64,000 nucleotides of DNA, taken from Morella rubra. Its lineage: Eukaryota; Streptophyta; Magnoliopsida; Fagales; Myricaceae. Below the pieces are notes generated by a model, which was given only the letters and a program-made list of their open reading frames with translations, was not told the DNA's origin and did no database searches. Position numbers and translations under genes: made by a program. This document shows positions 46,803 to 59,357 of the stretch, piece after piece. The stretch spans positions 22,298,832 to 22,362,831 of the forward strand of contig CM025853.1 in the NCBI GenBank assembly GCA_003952965.2, read 5' to 3'. Position 1 is the stretch's first letter; the number at the start of each line of letters is the position of its first letter.

Positions 46803-49800
46803 TGTCACGCCCCGAACGCTAGCTCAGCGAGGCTAATGACAGCCGCGAGCATTCCCAACAAGGAACACTCCAGCGTACTTACTAAATTCTTGCAGCGGAA
46901 TATTTCTCATTCAGAGAATTCTTGCAGCGAAAATATCATAATACCTAATTTTTTTTTTTTTAAAACTTTATATCGCTAGCGATTAACGTGCATACGAAAC
47001 ATTAGAACCTATTTCTAACACTTGCATCTCGATCAATAACTTGAAGTAATTACAACACAGTCTCAAAATACCAATCGGTTAAAAACCTTAAACTTTACTA
47101 GGCCGAATAACCCATGACCACCACACAACGGAGGCTCATGTCGGCTCTTCCAAAAAAATTATATCTAATCCTTTAATGAAACAACAAAAAGGGAAGAGGA
47201 CATTCTCTTCGGTCCCTCTTCTAGATTTCCCCACCTGAAATATTGTCTGGAATGGTACAATTTAAAACTGTGAGTCGAAAGACTCAGTAAGGGTTTATAT
47301 GCAATAAATAATGCATGTCTTGCATAAATCATGAATGTACATTGATGCTTGCATATGCATAAGACAATGTACTTGATCTTGAAAAACATTTCTTGCTTGA
47401 AAATATTTCTTTCTTGAAAACCTTTCTTTCTTGATTTGGCTACTTATCACGCTCCATTTACCCTTGAAGTCAGGGTTGTGCGTTCATTTCGGAACTATTC
47501 CCTTTTTCCCTTGGGAACACATCATTTGGTTGAGCTAGCCCTTGTTGTGGCCCTAGGCCTGGTGGCTAGACTCGACCCTTGGAGGTTCACACCTTCTTGC
47601 AAGCATCCTTCGGTGTGATTGCACATACCTCGGGACCTACCCATCCTTCTCTCATTCGTCCTTCGGAGTGGGTGCCCCTTAGGAATCATCCATCCTTCTC
47701 GCATTCGTCCTTCGGAGTGGATGTCCTATCTTATTGGTACGGTACCGACCATCTTATTTAGCCCTTTAACTTGACTTGTGATAACATACTTATCATTTTT
47801 CATTTGCATAAAGAAACTTATGCAAATGCTCATGTCATGTCATGCTTGATAATGAGAAATCATAATACTCCTCATGCTTTCATTTGCACAAAACTTTCTT
47901 TTTCATTCAAGAAAATCATGCAAATGCTTGTATCATGCCATGCTTGATATGCTTATTCATAAATACTTTTCATGCTGTGTATCATTCCAGTTTTTCGAAA
48001 AACGTAAGTTTCTACTTACAAATTCCACTTACCTCCGTCCACTTGAGCGAATGGCAGCACCTTGCCTACAATTGATTCATACTAAAGTTATTCATAGGCT
48101 TACTAAATGTATAGAGTAGTCACTCAATTATTCACAGCTCATCATACAAAATCACCACCCATATTGTTTGACTTATCAATGGTGACCCTATAATGCAAAT
48201 GTTATTCTAAGGATGCCGAAGCCATAAGAATTGGATTCTAAACTGATCCTTACACAAATTTTCATAACATATCAAAATTCTAAGTAATTTGAAGCTCATT
48301 TGCTACTCAAAACCTTTCCCTGAAAATACAAGCTGCTGAGGACGTCCAAGCGGGCAGCCCCGACGTCTCCAACTTAAAAATTCATAACTTCAAAATCATG
48401 GCTCCAAATTACATGAAATTTATTCTGAAATATTCAGCTTTCATAGGTCAAGATTGGGGGTAAAATTCACAACAGCAGGATTTACTATACATTTTCACAA
48501 ACACTTCTTATTAGGCGAAAATCCTACAACAACGCTGTTGCTGATTCCAGCTCGGCCCTCCATTTTCAAAATACTACAACTCATTCATTTTACCTCTAAA
48601 TCACACGAAATTTATCTTAAAATGTTCCTCTTCCTTAAACTTAAAATTCAAGACCAACCTCGTAAAATTTGGACTTAAAATGATCCCTCAAAAGGTATTC
48701 GAAATGAGCTAACATTCCGGACGTGCAAGGCTGCTGGCAGCTTGACGTCCGGGCCTTGAACAACGCATATCTCACTCAATAGATATCGGAATCAACCAAG
48801 GTATGGCTTAAAATCTTCCTATTTCCTAGGCCTTCAATCTAGGATCCTCTTAAGATCAAGGGATAAGCACAAGTGCATCAGAACACACTCCAAATTCGAG
48901 CCTTGAAATCTGCAGAGATTAAATTTCAGCAACAACAATGATCTTCTCAACCTTCCAAACCTCCAACAACCAAAACCCTAATCTCTTCATGTCACAACCA
49001 ACATCCAAGGCTAATTTAACATCTCATAACAGCAACCATTCTCTCACATTCTTCCCACTTTTACGACCCCAATTCAAAGTTTACAACAAAACCATGATTC
49101 CATCTTCATCAAGCTAAAACTATTGCATTTACCTATTTCTTTTGGACTTTTTATCAAACACCTAAGGTGCATTATTGGTCCTCTTGCATATTTTTCAGAT
49201 CTGACCATATATCTAACACTTAGGGCTTGGTGGTTCTCAACAAGACTAACATGCATAAACCTAATACATCAAACCAATAAATTCGGCCATACACACACCA
49301 ACCGATTTCTGCCCTCTTTTAAGCTTTTTATCAAACACTTAGGGTTCATAAACGGTTTCTCTTGAGTATGATTTTCCAGATCTGGCCACATTTTCCATGG
49401 TTTCATGTACAATCTATACTACCCTTTAAACTTACTAGATCTATACTTTCTTCAAAGGAACACACATGAACACAAGGAGAAAACCAAACAAATATCACAA
49501 CCAACAACCATTAAAAGAAATATCACAACCAACAACCATTAAAAGAAAGAAGAAGAAAATGGGAAAGAAATGGGGCTGGTCGGCCAACAAGGGCCAAAAT
49601 TCCTCACCTCCTCTCTCTCTCTCTCTCCTTCTTCTTTCTTCTTCTTCTTCTTCTTCTTCTTTCTTCTCTTCTCTTGTGCGGGTGGGTGCTAGGGCAAGTG
49701 TTTTGAAAATGCGGTAGAGGAAGAGAGGGGGTGGTCTTATGCGTGAAATGCAAGGGCTTGGGCGAAGGAAATGACAATTCTGCCCTCCCCCTCCCCTTTT

Positions 49801-50211
49801 TCTCTTCTCCCACGTGAGCCTCCATTCTCCCTTCTTTTCCTTTTTCTTTTATTTCCTTTATTTTCTGCTACTAAATAAACTACTCTAACATGCCTTTCTA
49901 AGTTTATTTCTAAGTCTCACACATTTTCAAAGTTAAAGCCCTAATTAAATTCTTCCAAATATTGTAACTCAGGGACATATTCCATCGATAAAATGATTAG
50001 CCTAATTATCTCAATTTCTCAATTTTAACAATTGCAAATAATATAACATTTAAATCCTAGCTTAAAACTCATAAAAACGCTAGGGGAAAATTCCACCTAG
50101 ACATAACTTTAGATTAATTTAACCATACATACATTTCTCAAAATTAGAGTAATACGTACTTAAGTAGTCATAATTCTTTTACAATGATAGAAATAAGGTC
50201 GGGGTCTCACA
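46803..50211 (+). mobile_element. Solo LTR of 3,409 bp with perfect TAAAT target-site duplication
   Basis: Starts TGTCACGCCCCGAAC and ends GGTCGGGGTCTCACA, the two ends being near inverted repeats with TG...CA termini. TAAAT flanks both sides (46798-46802 and 50212-50216). It interrupts the hAT pseudogene in the middle of a codon series that is continuous once the LTR is removed. Internal features: three copies of a TCCTTC...CATTCGTCCTTCGGAGTGG word near 47600-47720 and a CT/CTT-rich tract at 49613-49675. No coding region, PBS or polypurine tract. The long LTR suggests a Gypsy-type parent, but that is inference. Confidence 0.85.
49613..49675. repeat. CT/CTT microsatellite
   Basis: (CT)n followed by (CTT)n. 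It creates Ser/Leu- or Lys/Glu/Arg-rich open frames on both strands that are not genes. Confidence 0.85.
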
Positions 50212-50989
50212 TAAATAGTAGGTTTAATGAGAAGACAATGGAGCTTCTTACTCTTAGTGCTTCTTTGGATCCTAGAAATGATTAGCAGTCATTCGATATT
50301 GACAAGATTTGCAGTCTTGTAGAGAAATTTTACCGTGGAGATTTTAATGACTAGGAAATAACTCTTTTGAGATTTTAGTTGCAACACTTCGAGTATGAGA
50401 TGCATGATCATCCAGAGTTACAAAACTTGTCTACCATTTCTAATTTGTGTCAAGCATTGGTAAAAACTGGGAAGTCAGAAGTTTATTGTGTGGTTGAAAG
50501 ATTGATTCAACTTGTTTTAACTCTTCCAGTTTCAACTGCAACTACTGACAAGCTTTTTCAACGATGAAAATTGCCAAGGCAAGACCTTGAGAAAAGATGG
50601 AAGATGACTTTCTTGCAAATTATCTTGTTTTTTACGTTGAGAAAGAAATTGCAAAAGATTTTAGTACTGATGTGTTAATTGATGATTTTACTCATTGAAG
50701 TAACGTCAGGTTCAATTAGCATAGTTGATGAAATTTTGACTTCTACTTATTGGCTTGTTGCTTATTTTGATTATAATGAAAATTTGAATATTTTATTTAT
50801 TGCCTACGCTTTTAGGATTTTTTAATTTCAAGCAAAAACTATATTTGGCCCTACCTAAGGACAAATCCTGACTTCGTCCCTGCCCCCTAGGGTCATAGCT
50901 CTTGATGAAAAAAGATACTCTAATTCCAATTAGGAATTCCTTGGGAATTATAAACTCAGGGACCTCTAAAATCAAGTTGAAAATCAAAG

Positions 50990-51690
50990 GACTATTTGCT
51001 AAAAATGGTCAAAATCGTTAATCTTTGTCTTTTATTGTTTACAAAATCGGAGTTTGAATGATAAATTAGTTAAGATTATGTCATGTGAAATGTTTACAAA
51101 ATATTACCTTCCTGGTTCGTCATTATCTATTATATCTATAGATATACGTGATCTATATCTATGAGATAAGCTCACTACTTATTATTATCTAATCGTTTGC
51201 TGATTTTCATTAATGGAATCCGATTTGAAATCATATTTAGAGGATCATATCATAGATAAAATTTAATATTGATAATTGTTTCAATTGGAAGGATTCACGT
51301 GTCAATTAGTTAAGATTAACCATTAACCCTTAATCGTTTGTCTTTTATTGTTAACGAAATGGGAGTTTGAATGATACATTAGTTAAGATTAGATTATGTG
51401 ATTAGATTATGTGAACTGTTTACCGTTTATTCGTTCCTTAATGCATCAATTGATAAGATACCATTTTCTCATAGTGTAAATGTGCACTTGTGCTTTCTTT
51501 ATAACTAGAGTTATCAATTTTTTTTCCTTCTAATTTGATGACTAAATGTCTTGCATTGCAAAATAATACCTTCATGCTTTGTCATTATCAATGATATATA
51601 TAGATATACGAGATCTATATATATAAGATAAGATCACTACTTATTATTATCTAATCGTTTGTTGATTTTCATTGAATGGAATCTAATTTA
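50990..51690 (+). repeat. Repeat-family unit, + orientation, ending at an inversion junction
   Basis: Repeats the + series (GTTAATCTTTGTCTTTTATTGTT, CGTTTGCTGATTTTCATTAATGG, CATATTTAGAGGATCATATC) nearly twice. At about 51690 (GAATCTAATTTATCTCCAGC) the + series stops and the array in - orientation begins. Confidence 0.75.
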
Positions 51691-54600
51691 TCTCCAGCAA
51701 CGATATTAAAGAGTTTGACATAGAAGTGACACCACTGTGTTTGTCCTGGTTTATGTTATTAGATTTTGTACGCACATCATAAGATCTGAATGTGATGATG
51801 TCGAAAGGATATTTAGGCCACCTCGCTTAGGTGCTGGAGCAAATGAGTAGATTGGCTTTGTAGCCAAGTAAAATAAAAATTTAAATCCATAAATATTGTC
51901 TATATCAAAAACCTGTAGCTGGTTGAAGCCATATCAAAGATAATAAGCTTTATTAATTTACCGGCCTCCATCCTTTCACCTGTAAGCGAATACCAGAGTT
52001 TTAAATCCATACAGGAGTAAGTTGTCCCCAGCAACATGAATGTTATTTTTTTTCTTCTTCGGGAAACATGATACTTACTAAATGATATTAAAGAGTTGGA
52101 CATATAAGAGACATTACTGTGTCTGTCGTACTTTTTGTTATGAGATTTTCTAAGCATGCCATAAGCTCTGAAAGTGATGGTGTCCAAAGGATATTCCGCG
52201 GGCCTCGATCTGGTGCAGGAGCAAATGAGTAGATTGGTTGTGTTGCCTAGTAAAATGAAAATTTAAATCCATAACTATATCAAAAACTTGTATATGGTTG
52301 AAGTTATATCAAAGATAATAAGCTTTATTAATTTAACAACATTCATCTTTTCACGTGTAAGTGAATACTAGAGTTTTTAACCCATACAGAAGTAAGTTGT
52401 CCCTAGCAACATGAATGTTATTTTTTTTTTCTTTGGAAAGTATTATACTTACTAAACGATATAAAAGAGTTTGACATAGAATAGAAACTACGATTTCTAT
52501 CGTGATTTATGTTATTAGATTCTCTAAGCACACCACAAGATCTGCATGTGATGGTGTCGAAAAAATATTCAGGCCGCCTCACTTTGGTGCTGGAGCAAAT
52601 GAGTAGATTTGATGTATTACCTAGTAAAATGAAAATTTAAATCCATACATATTGTCTATATCAAAAACCTGTATTCGGCTGAAGCCATATCAAAGAATAT
52701 AAGCTTTATTAATTTAACGGCCTCCATCTTTTCACGTTAAGCGAATGCTAGAGTTTTTAACCCATACAGGACTAAGTTGTCCCTAGCAATGTGAATGTTG
52801 TTTTTTTTTCTTCTTCGGAAAACATGAGACGTACTAAATGGTATTAAAGAGTTGGACATATAAGAGACATTGTTGTGTCTGTTGTGCTTTATGTTATTAG
52901 ATTTTTTAAGTGCACTGTAAGATTTGAATTTGATGGTGTCGAAAGGATATTCAAGCCGCCCCGTTCTGGGCTGGAGCAAATGAGTAGATTGGTTGTGTTG
53001 CCTAGTAAATTAAAATTCAAATCCATAAATATTTTCCATATCAAAAACTTTTCTTGTTGAAGCCATATCCAAGATAATAAGCTTTATTAGTTTTACGCCC
53101 TCCTTCTTTTCACGTGAAGCAAATACCAGAATTTTTAACCCAAACAAGAGTAAGATATTCTAGCAACATTATTTTTTTTGTATCCTTCGAAAAAGATGAT
53201 ACTTACTAAATGATATTAAAAAGTTGGACATACAAGATACATTACTGTGTGTTTCATGCTTTATGTAATGAGATTTTCTAAGCTCACCATAAGCTCTAAA
53301 AGTGATGGTGTTCAAAGTATATTCCGGCCGCCTTGCTCTGGTGCTTGAAAAAATGAGTTCATTGGCTATTTTGCCTAGTAAAATAAAAATTTAAATGCAT
53401 AAATATTGTCGATGTAAAAAAAACCTTTATCTGGTTAAAGCCATATCAAAGATAATAAGCTTTACAAATTTAACGGCCTCCATCTTTTCACCAGTAAGTG
53501 TGTACCAAAGTTTTTAACCCTTACAGGTGTAAGTTGTCCCTAGCAACATGAATGTTATTTTCTTTCTTCTTCGAAAAACATGATACTTACAAAAGGATAT
53601 TAAAGAGTTTGACATAAAAGAGACACTATTGTGTCTGTGGTGGTTTATGTTATTAGATTTTTTAAGCATACCATAAGTTGTGAATGTGATGATATCGAAA
53701 GGATATTCAGGCCGCCTTGTTCTGGTGCTGGAGCAAACGAAAAGATTGGCTTTGTTGCCAAGTAAAATGAAAATTTAAATCCATAAATATTATTTGTATC
53801 AAAAACCAGCATCTGGTTGAAGTCCTATCAAAGATAATAAGATTTATTAATTTAACAGCCTCCACCTTTTCACTTGTAAATGAATACTAGCTTTTTCAAC
53901 CCATACAGGAGTAAGTTGTCCCCAGCAACATGAATGCTATTTTTTCTTCTTTGGAAAGCATGATACTTACAAACGATATTAAAGAGTTGGACATAGAAGA
54001 GACATTACTATGTCTGCCATGGTTTATGTTATTATATTTTCTAAGAACACAAGATCTGAATGTGATGGTGTCGACTGGATATTCAAGCCGCCTCGCTCTG
54101 GTGTTGGAGCAAATGAGTAGATTGACTGTGTTACCTAGTAAAATGAAAATGAAAATGAAAATTCATAAATATTGGTTATATCAAAAACTTGTTTCTGGTT
54201 GAAGACATATAAATGATAATAAGCTATATTAATTTAACAGCCTCTATCTTTTCACATGTAAGCAAATACCAGAGTTTTTAACCCATACAGAAGTAAGTTG
54301 TCCCTGGTAACAAGAATGTTTTTTTTTTCTTCTTCGGAAAGCATGATACTTACTAAATGATATTAAAGAGTTGGACATATAAGAGACATTACTGTGTTTG
54401 TCCTACTTTTTGTTATTAGATTTTCAAAGCACACTATAAGATTTGAATGTGATGGTGTCGAAAGGATATTCAAGCCGTTGCACTCTAGAGCTCGAGCAAA
54501 TGAGTAGATTGTCTGTATTGCTTAGTAAAATGAAAATTCAAATCCATAAATATTGTCAATATCAAAAACTTGTTTCTAGTTGAAGCCATATAAAAGATAA

Positions 54601-57600
54601 TAAGCTTTATTAATTTTACGCCCTCCATCTTTTCATGTGAAGCAAATGCCATAATTTTTAAACTAAGCAAGAATAAGATGTCCTTGCAACACATTGTATT
54701 TTTTTATTCTTTAAAAAAGATGATACTTACAATACGATATTAAAAAGTTGGATATAGAAGATATATTACTGTGTTTGTCGTACTTTATGTTATGAGATTT
54801 TGTAAGGATGCCATAAGCTTTGAAAGTGATGGTGTCCAAGTGATATTCTAGCTGCCTCGCTCTAGTTCTAGAGTAAATGAGTAGATGGGGCGTTTGGCCT
54901 AGTAAAATGAAAATTCAAATCCATAACTATATTAAAAGCTTGTATCTGGTTGAAGCTATATTAAAGATAATAAGTTTTTTTAATTTAACAGTCTCCATCT
55001 TTTCACGTGTAAGTGAATACGAGATTTTTTAACCCATACAGAGTAAGTTGTCTCTAGCAATATGAATGTTATTTTTTTTCTTTTTCGGAAACATGATACT
55101 TACTAAACGATATTAAAGAGTTGGACATAGAAGAGACTTTACTGTGTCTGTCGTAGTTTATGTTATTAGATTTTCTAAGCACAACATAAGATCTGAATGT
55201 GATGGTGTCGAAAGAATATTCAGGCCACCTCGCTCTGGTGCTGGAGCAAATGAGTAGATTTGTTGTGTTGCCTAGTAAAATAAAAATTCAAATCCATAAA
55301 TATTACCTATATCAAAAACCTTTATCCGCTTGAAGCCATATCAAAGATAATATGCTTTATTAATTTAAAGGCCTCCATCTTTTCACGTGTAAGCGAATAC
55401 AAAGTTTTAACCCATGCAAGAGTAAGTTGTCCCCAGCAATATGAATGTTATTTTTTTTCTTCTTTGGAAAACATGATACTTACTAAACGATATTAAACAA
55501 TTATTCATAAAAGAGACATTAATGTGTCTATCGTGCTTTATGTTTTTAGATTTTCTAAGCATGCCATAAGATCTGAATATGATGGTGTCAAAAGGATATC
55601 AGACCGCCTCGTTCTGGAGCTAGAGCAAATTAGTAGATTGGCTGTGTTGCCTAGTAAAATGAAAATTCAAATCCATAAACATTGACTATATCAAAAATGT
55701 GTTTCTTGTTGAAGCCATATCAAAGATAATAAGCTTTATTAATTTTACGCCCTCCATCTTTTCACGTGAAGCAAATACCAGAATTTTTAACCCAAATAAG
55801 AGGAAGATGTCCTAGCAACATGGTTGTTTTTTTGTTATTCTTCGAGAAAGATGATACTTACTATACGATGTTAAAAAGTTGGACACAGAAGATACATTAC
55901 TGTGCTTTTCATGCTTTTTGTTATGAAGTTTTCTAAGCACGCCATAAGCTCTAAAAGTGATGGTGTCCAAAAGATATTCTGACCGCCTCGCTTTGGTGCA
56001 GGAGCAAATGAGTAGATTGGCTGTGTTGCCTAGTAAAATGAAAATTCAAATCCATAACTATATCAAAAACTTGTATATGGTTGAAGCCATATCAAAGATA
56101 ATAAGCTTTTTTTAATTTAATGGCCTCCATCTTTTCATGTGTAAGGGAATACTAGAGTTTTTAATCCATAAAGGAGTAAGTTGTCCCTGCAACATGAATG
56201 TTATTTTTTTCTTCTTCGGAAAGCATGATACTTACTAACGGTATTAAAGAGTTGGACATAGAAGAGACTTCGCTGTGTCTGTCGTGGTTTATGTTATTAG
56301 ATTTTCTCAGCACGCCGTAAGATTTGAATGTGATGGTGTTAAAGGATATTCAGGTTGCCTCGCTCTGGTGTAGGATCAAATGAGTAGATTGGCAGTGTTA
56401 CCTAGCAAAATGAAAATTCAAATCTATAAATATTGTCTATATCAAAAACATGTTTCTGGTTGAAGCCATATAAAGAAAATAAGCTTTATTAATTTAACGG
56501 CCTCTATCTTTTCATGTGTAAGCGAATACCAGAGTTTAAACCCATACAGGAGTAAGTTGACCCTAGCAACATGAATGTTATTTTTTTTCTCTTCAGAAAA
56601 CATGATACTTACAAAACGATATTAAACAGTTGTTCATAAAAGAGACATTATTGTGTCTGTCGTGCTTTATATTTTTAGATTTTCTAAGCACGCCATAAGA
56701 TCTGAATGTGATGGTGTCGAAAGGATATTCAGCCGCCTTCGCTCTAGAGCTAGAGCAAATGAGTAGATTGGCTGTGTAGCCTAGTAAAATGAAAATTCAA
56801 ATCCATAAATATTGTCTATATCAAAAACATGTTTTTGGTTGAAGCCATATCAAAGATAATAAGCTTTATTAATTTAACGGCCTCCATCTTTTCAATGTAA
56901 GGGAATACCAAAGTTTTTAACCCATATAGAAGTAAGTTGTCCCCAGCAACATGAATTTTATTTTTTTTCTTCTTCGGAAAACATGATACTTACTAAATGA
57001 TATTAAAGAGTTGGACATAGAAGAGGCATTACTGTGTCTGTCGTGTTTATGTTATTAGATTTTCTAACACCATAAGATCTGAATGTGATGGTGTCGAAAG
57101 GATATTCAGGCCCTCGCTTTGATGCTGGAGCAAATGAGTAGATTGGCTGTTTGGTAAAATGAAAATTCAAATCCATAAATATTGTCTATATCAAAAACTT
57201 GTATCTAGTTGAAGCCATATCAAAGATAATAAGCTTTATTAATTTAACGCCTCCATCTTTTCACGTTACCAGAGTTTTTAACCCAAACAAGAGTAAGATG
57301 TCCTAGCAACATTTTTTTTTTCTTCATGATACTTACTAAACGATATTAAAAGTTGACATATAAGATACTTTACTTGTCTGTCGTGCTTTATTTTATAGAT
57401 TTTCTAAGCACACATAAGATCTGAAAGTGATGGATGGATAGGCTCTGGTGGAGAAAATGAGTAGAATAGTAAAATGAAAATTCAAATCCAAACTATATCA
57501 AAAACTTGTATCTGGTTGAAGCCATATCAAAGATAATAAGCTTTTTTAATTTAACGGCCTCCTTCTTTTCATGTGTAAGTGAATACAGTGTTTTTAACCC

Positions 57601-59357
57601 ATATAGGAGTAAATTGTCCTCAGCAACATGAATGTTATTTTTTTCTTCTTCGGAAACATGATACTTACTAAACGATATTAAAGAGTTGGACATAGAAGAG
57701 ACATTACTGTGTCTGTTGGTTTATGTTATTAGATTTTCTAAGCACACCATAAGATCTGAATGTGATGGTGTCGAAAGATATTCACAGCAAATGAGTAGAT
57801 AGTAAAATGAAAATTAAATCCATAAATATTGTCTATATCAAAAACTTGGTTGAAGCCATATCAAAGATAATAAGCTTTATTAATTTTACGCCTCTATCTT
57901 TTCACATGAATACCAGAGTTTTTAACCCATACAAGAGTAAATGTCCCTAGCAACATTTTTTTTTTCTTCATGATACTTACTAAACGATATTAAAAGTTGG
58001 ACATAGAAGAGACATTACTGTGTCTGTCGTGCTTTATGTTATTAGATTTTCTAAGCACCATAAGATCTGAAAGTGATGGTGTCCAAGGATATTCTTGCCG
58101 CCTCGCTCTGGTGGAGAAAATGAGTAGATGGCTGTTTGGCCTAGTAAAATGAAAATTCAAATCCATAAACTATATCAAAAACTTGTATCTGGTTGAAGCC
58201 ATATCAAAGATAATAAGCTTTATTAATTTAAGGCCTCCTATCTTTTCACATGTAAGTGAATACCAGAGTTTTTAACCCATACAAGAGTAAATTGTCCTCA
58301 GCAACATGAATGTTATTTTTTTCTTCTTCGGAAACATGATACTTACTAAACGATATTAAAGAGTTGGACATAGAAGAGACTTTACTGTGTCTGTTGGTTT
58401 ATGTTATTAGATTTTCTAAGCACACCATAAGATCTGAATGTGATGGTGTCGAAAGAATATTCAGGCCCTCGCTCTGGTGCTGAGCAAATGAGTAGATTGG
58501 TTGTGTTGCCTTGTAAAATGAAAATTTAAATCCATAAATATTGTCTATATCAAAACCTATATCTGGTTGAAGCATATCAAAGATAATAGCTTTATTAATT
58601 TAACAGCTCCATCTTTTCACATGTGCGAATACCAGAGTTTTTAACCCATATAGGAGTAAGTTGTCCCCAGCAACATGAATGTTATTTTTTTTCTTCTTCG
58701 GAAAACATGATACTTACTAAATAATATTAAACTGTTGAACATAGAAGAGACATTATTAGGTCTGTCGTGCTTTTTTATGTTGTTAGATTTTCTAAGCACG
58801 CTATAAGATTTGAATGTGATGGTGTCTAAAGAATATTCAGGCCGCCTCGCTCTAGAGCTATAGCAAATGAGTAGATTGGTTGTGTTGCCTAGTAAAATTG
58901 AAAATTCAAATCCATAAATATTGTCTATATCAAAAACTTGTTTTTTGTTGAAGCCATATCAAAGATAATAAGCTTTATTAGTTTTACACCCACCATCTTT
59001 TCACATGAAGCAAATACCATAATTTTTAATCAAAATAAGAGTAAGATGTCCTAGCAACATGATTGTTTTTTTTTTTTATTCTTCATAAAAGATGATACTT
59101 ACTAAATGATATTAAAAACTTGGACATAGAAGATACATTATTGTGTTTTTGGTGCTATATGTTATGAGATTTTCTAAGGTCGCCATATGCTTTGAAAGCA
59201 ATGGTGTCCAAAGGATATTCTAACCGCCTTGCTCTAGTGTTGGGGAAATGAGTAGATTGACTGTATTGCCTACTAAAATGAAAATTCAAATCCATAATTA
59301 TATCAAAAACTTGTATCTGGTTGAAGCCATATCAAAGATAATAAGTTTTAGTAATTT
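51690..59357 (-). repeat. Tandem satellite-like array, 21 units of about 378 bp
   Basis: Counting the AAATGAGTAG anchor (or close variants) gives unit starts at 51841, 52223, 52597, 52978, 53351, 53735, 54111, 54498, 54875, 55248, 55627, 56006, 56378, 56757, 57132, 57455, 57789, 58118, 58486, 58865 and 59246. Spacing is 368-387 bp except three short units of 323-334 bp near 57.1-58.1 kb. Each unit carries, on the minus strand, an acceptor-like TTTGCTCCAG, a segment of about 130 bp with an open frame in many units, and a donor-like TTTAGTAAGTATC. Units fall into types that recur in order, showing higher-order structure. Confidence 0.92.

Larger units (their letters stand above)
46737..50700 (+). 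pseudogene. hAT transposase C-terminal pseudogene (interrupted)
   Basis: The part before the LTR reads VEHHYRIDIFTATIDSQLQEL. After the LTR it continues as SRFNEKTMELLTLSASLDPRN, then FDIDKICSLVEKFYRGDFND, HDHPELQNLSTISNLCQAL and LVLTLPVSTATTDKLFQR. These match the C-terminal region of plant zinc-finger MYM-type 1-like hAT proteins, whose dimerisation motif starts LPVSTATTERAFS. The copy has at least three in-frame stops and a frameshift just after the LPVSTATT motif (a deletion removing the FSAMK part), so it is dead. Only the last quarter of a transposase is recognisable. Confidence 0.85.
45941..50882 (+). mobile_element. Degenerate hAT transposon split by a solo LTR
   Basis: The left end TAGAGATGAAG and the right end (reverse complement CAGGGACGAAG) are 11-bp terminal inverted repeats that differ only by C-to-T/G-to-A type changes, as expected from methylated-cytosine decay. 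Flanks CCCCTTGG-type and CCCCCTAG-type are a probable decayed 8-bp target-site duplication. Coding relics lie at about 46737-46802 and 50212-50700. Typical zinc-finger MYM/TTF hAT start features (GGGGCCATGGCCCCCCCAAAT) follow the left end. Confidence 0.75.

Noticed and set aside
47436..47761. Three overlapping 60-codon frames
   Set aside because: They fall in the short internal repeats (TCGTCCTTCGGAGTGG) of the solo LTR and have no family match.
49466..49825. Open frames of 73-83 codons on both strands
   Set aside because: They are produced by the CT/CTT microsatellite inside a solo LTR.
51690..59357. CRISPR-like regular repeat spacing
   Set aside because: The units are 368-387 bp and homologous over their full length, with no short repeat/unique spacer pattern. 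This is a plant satellite-type array.
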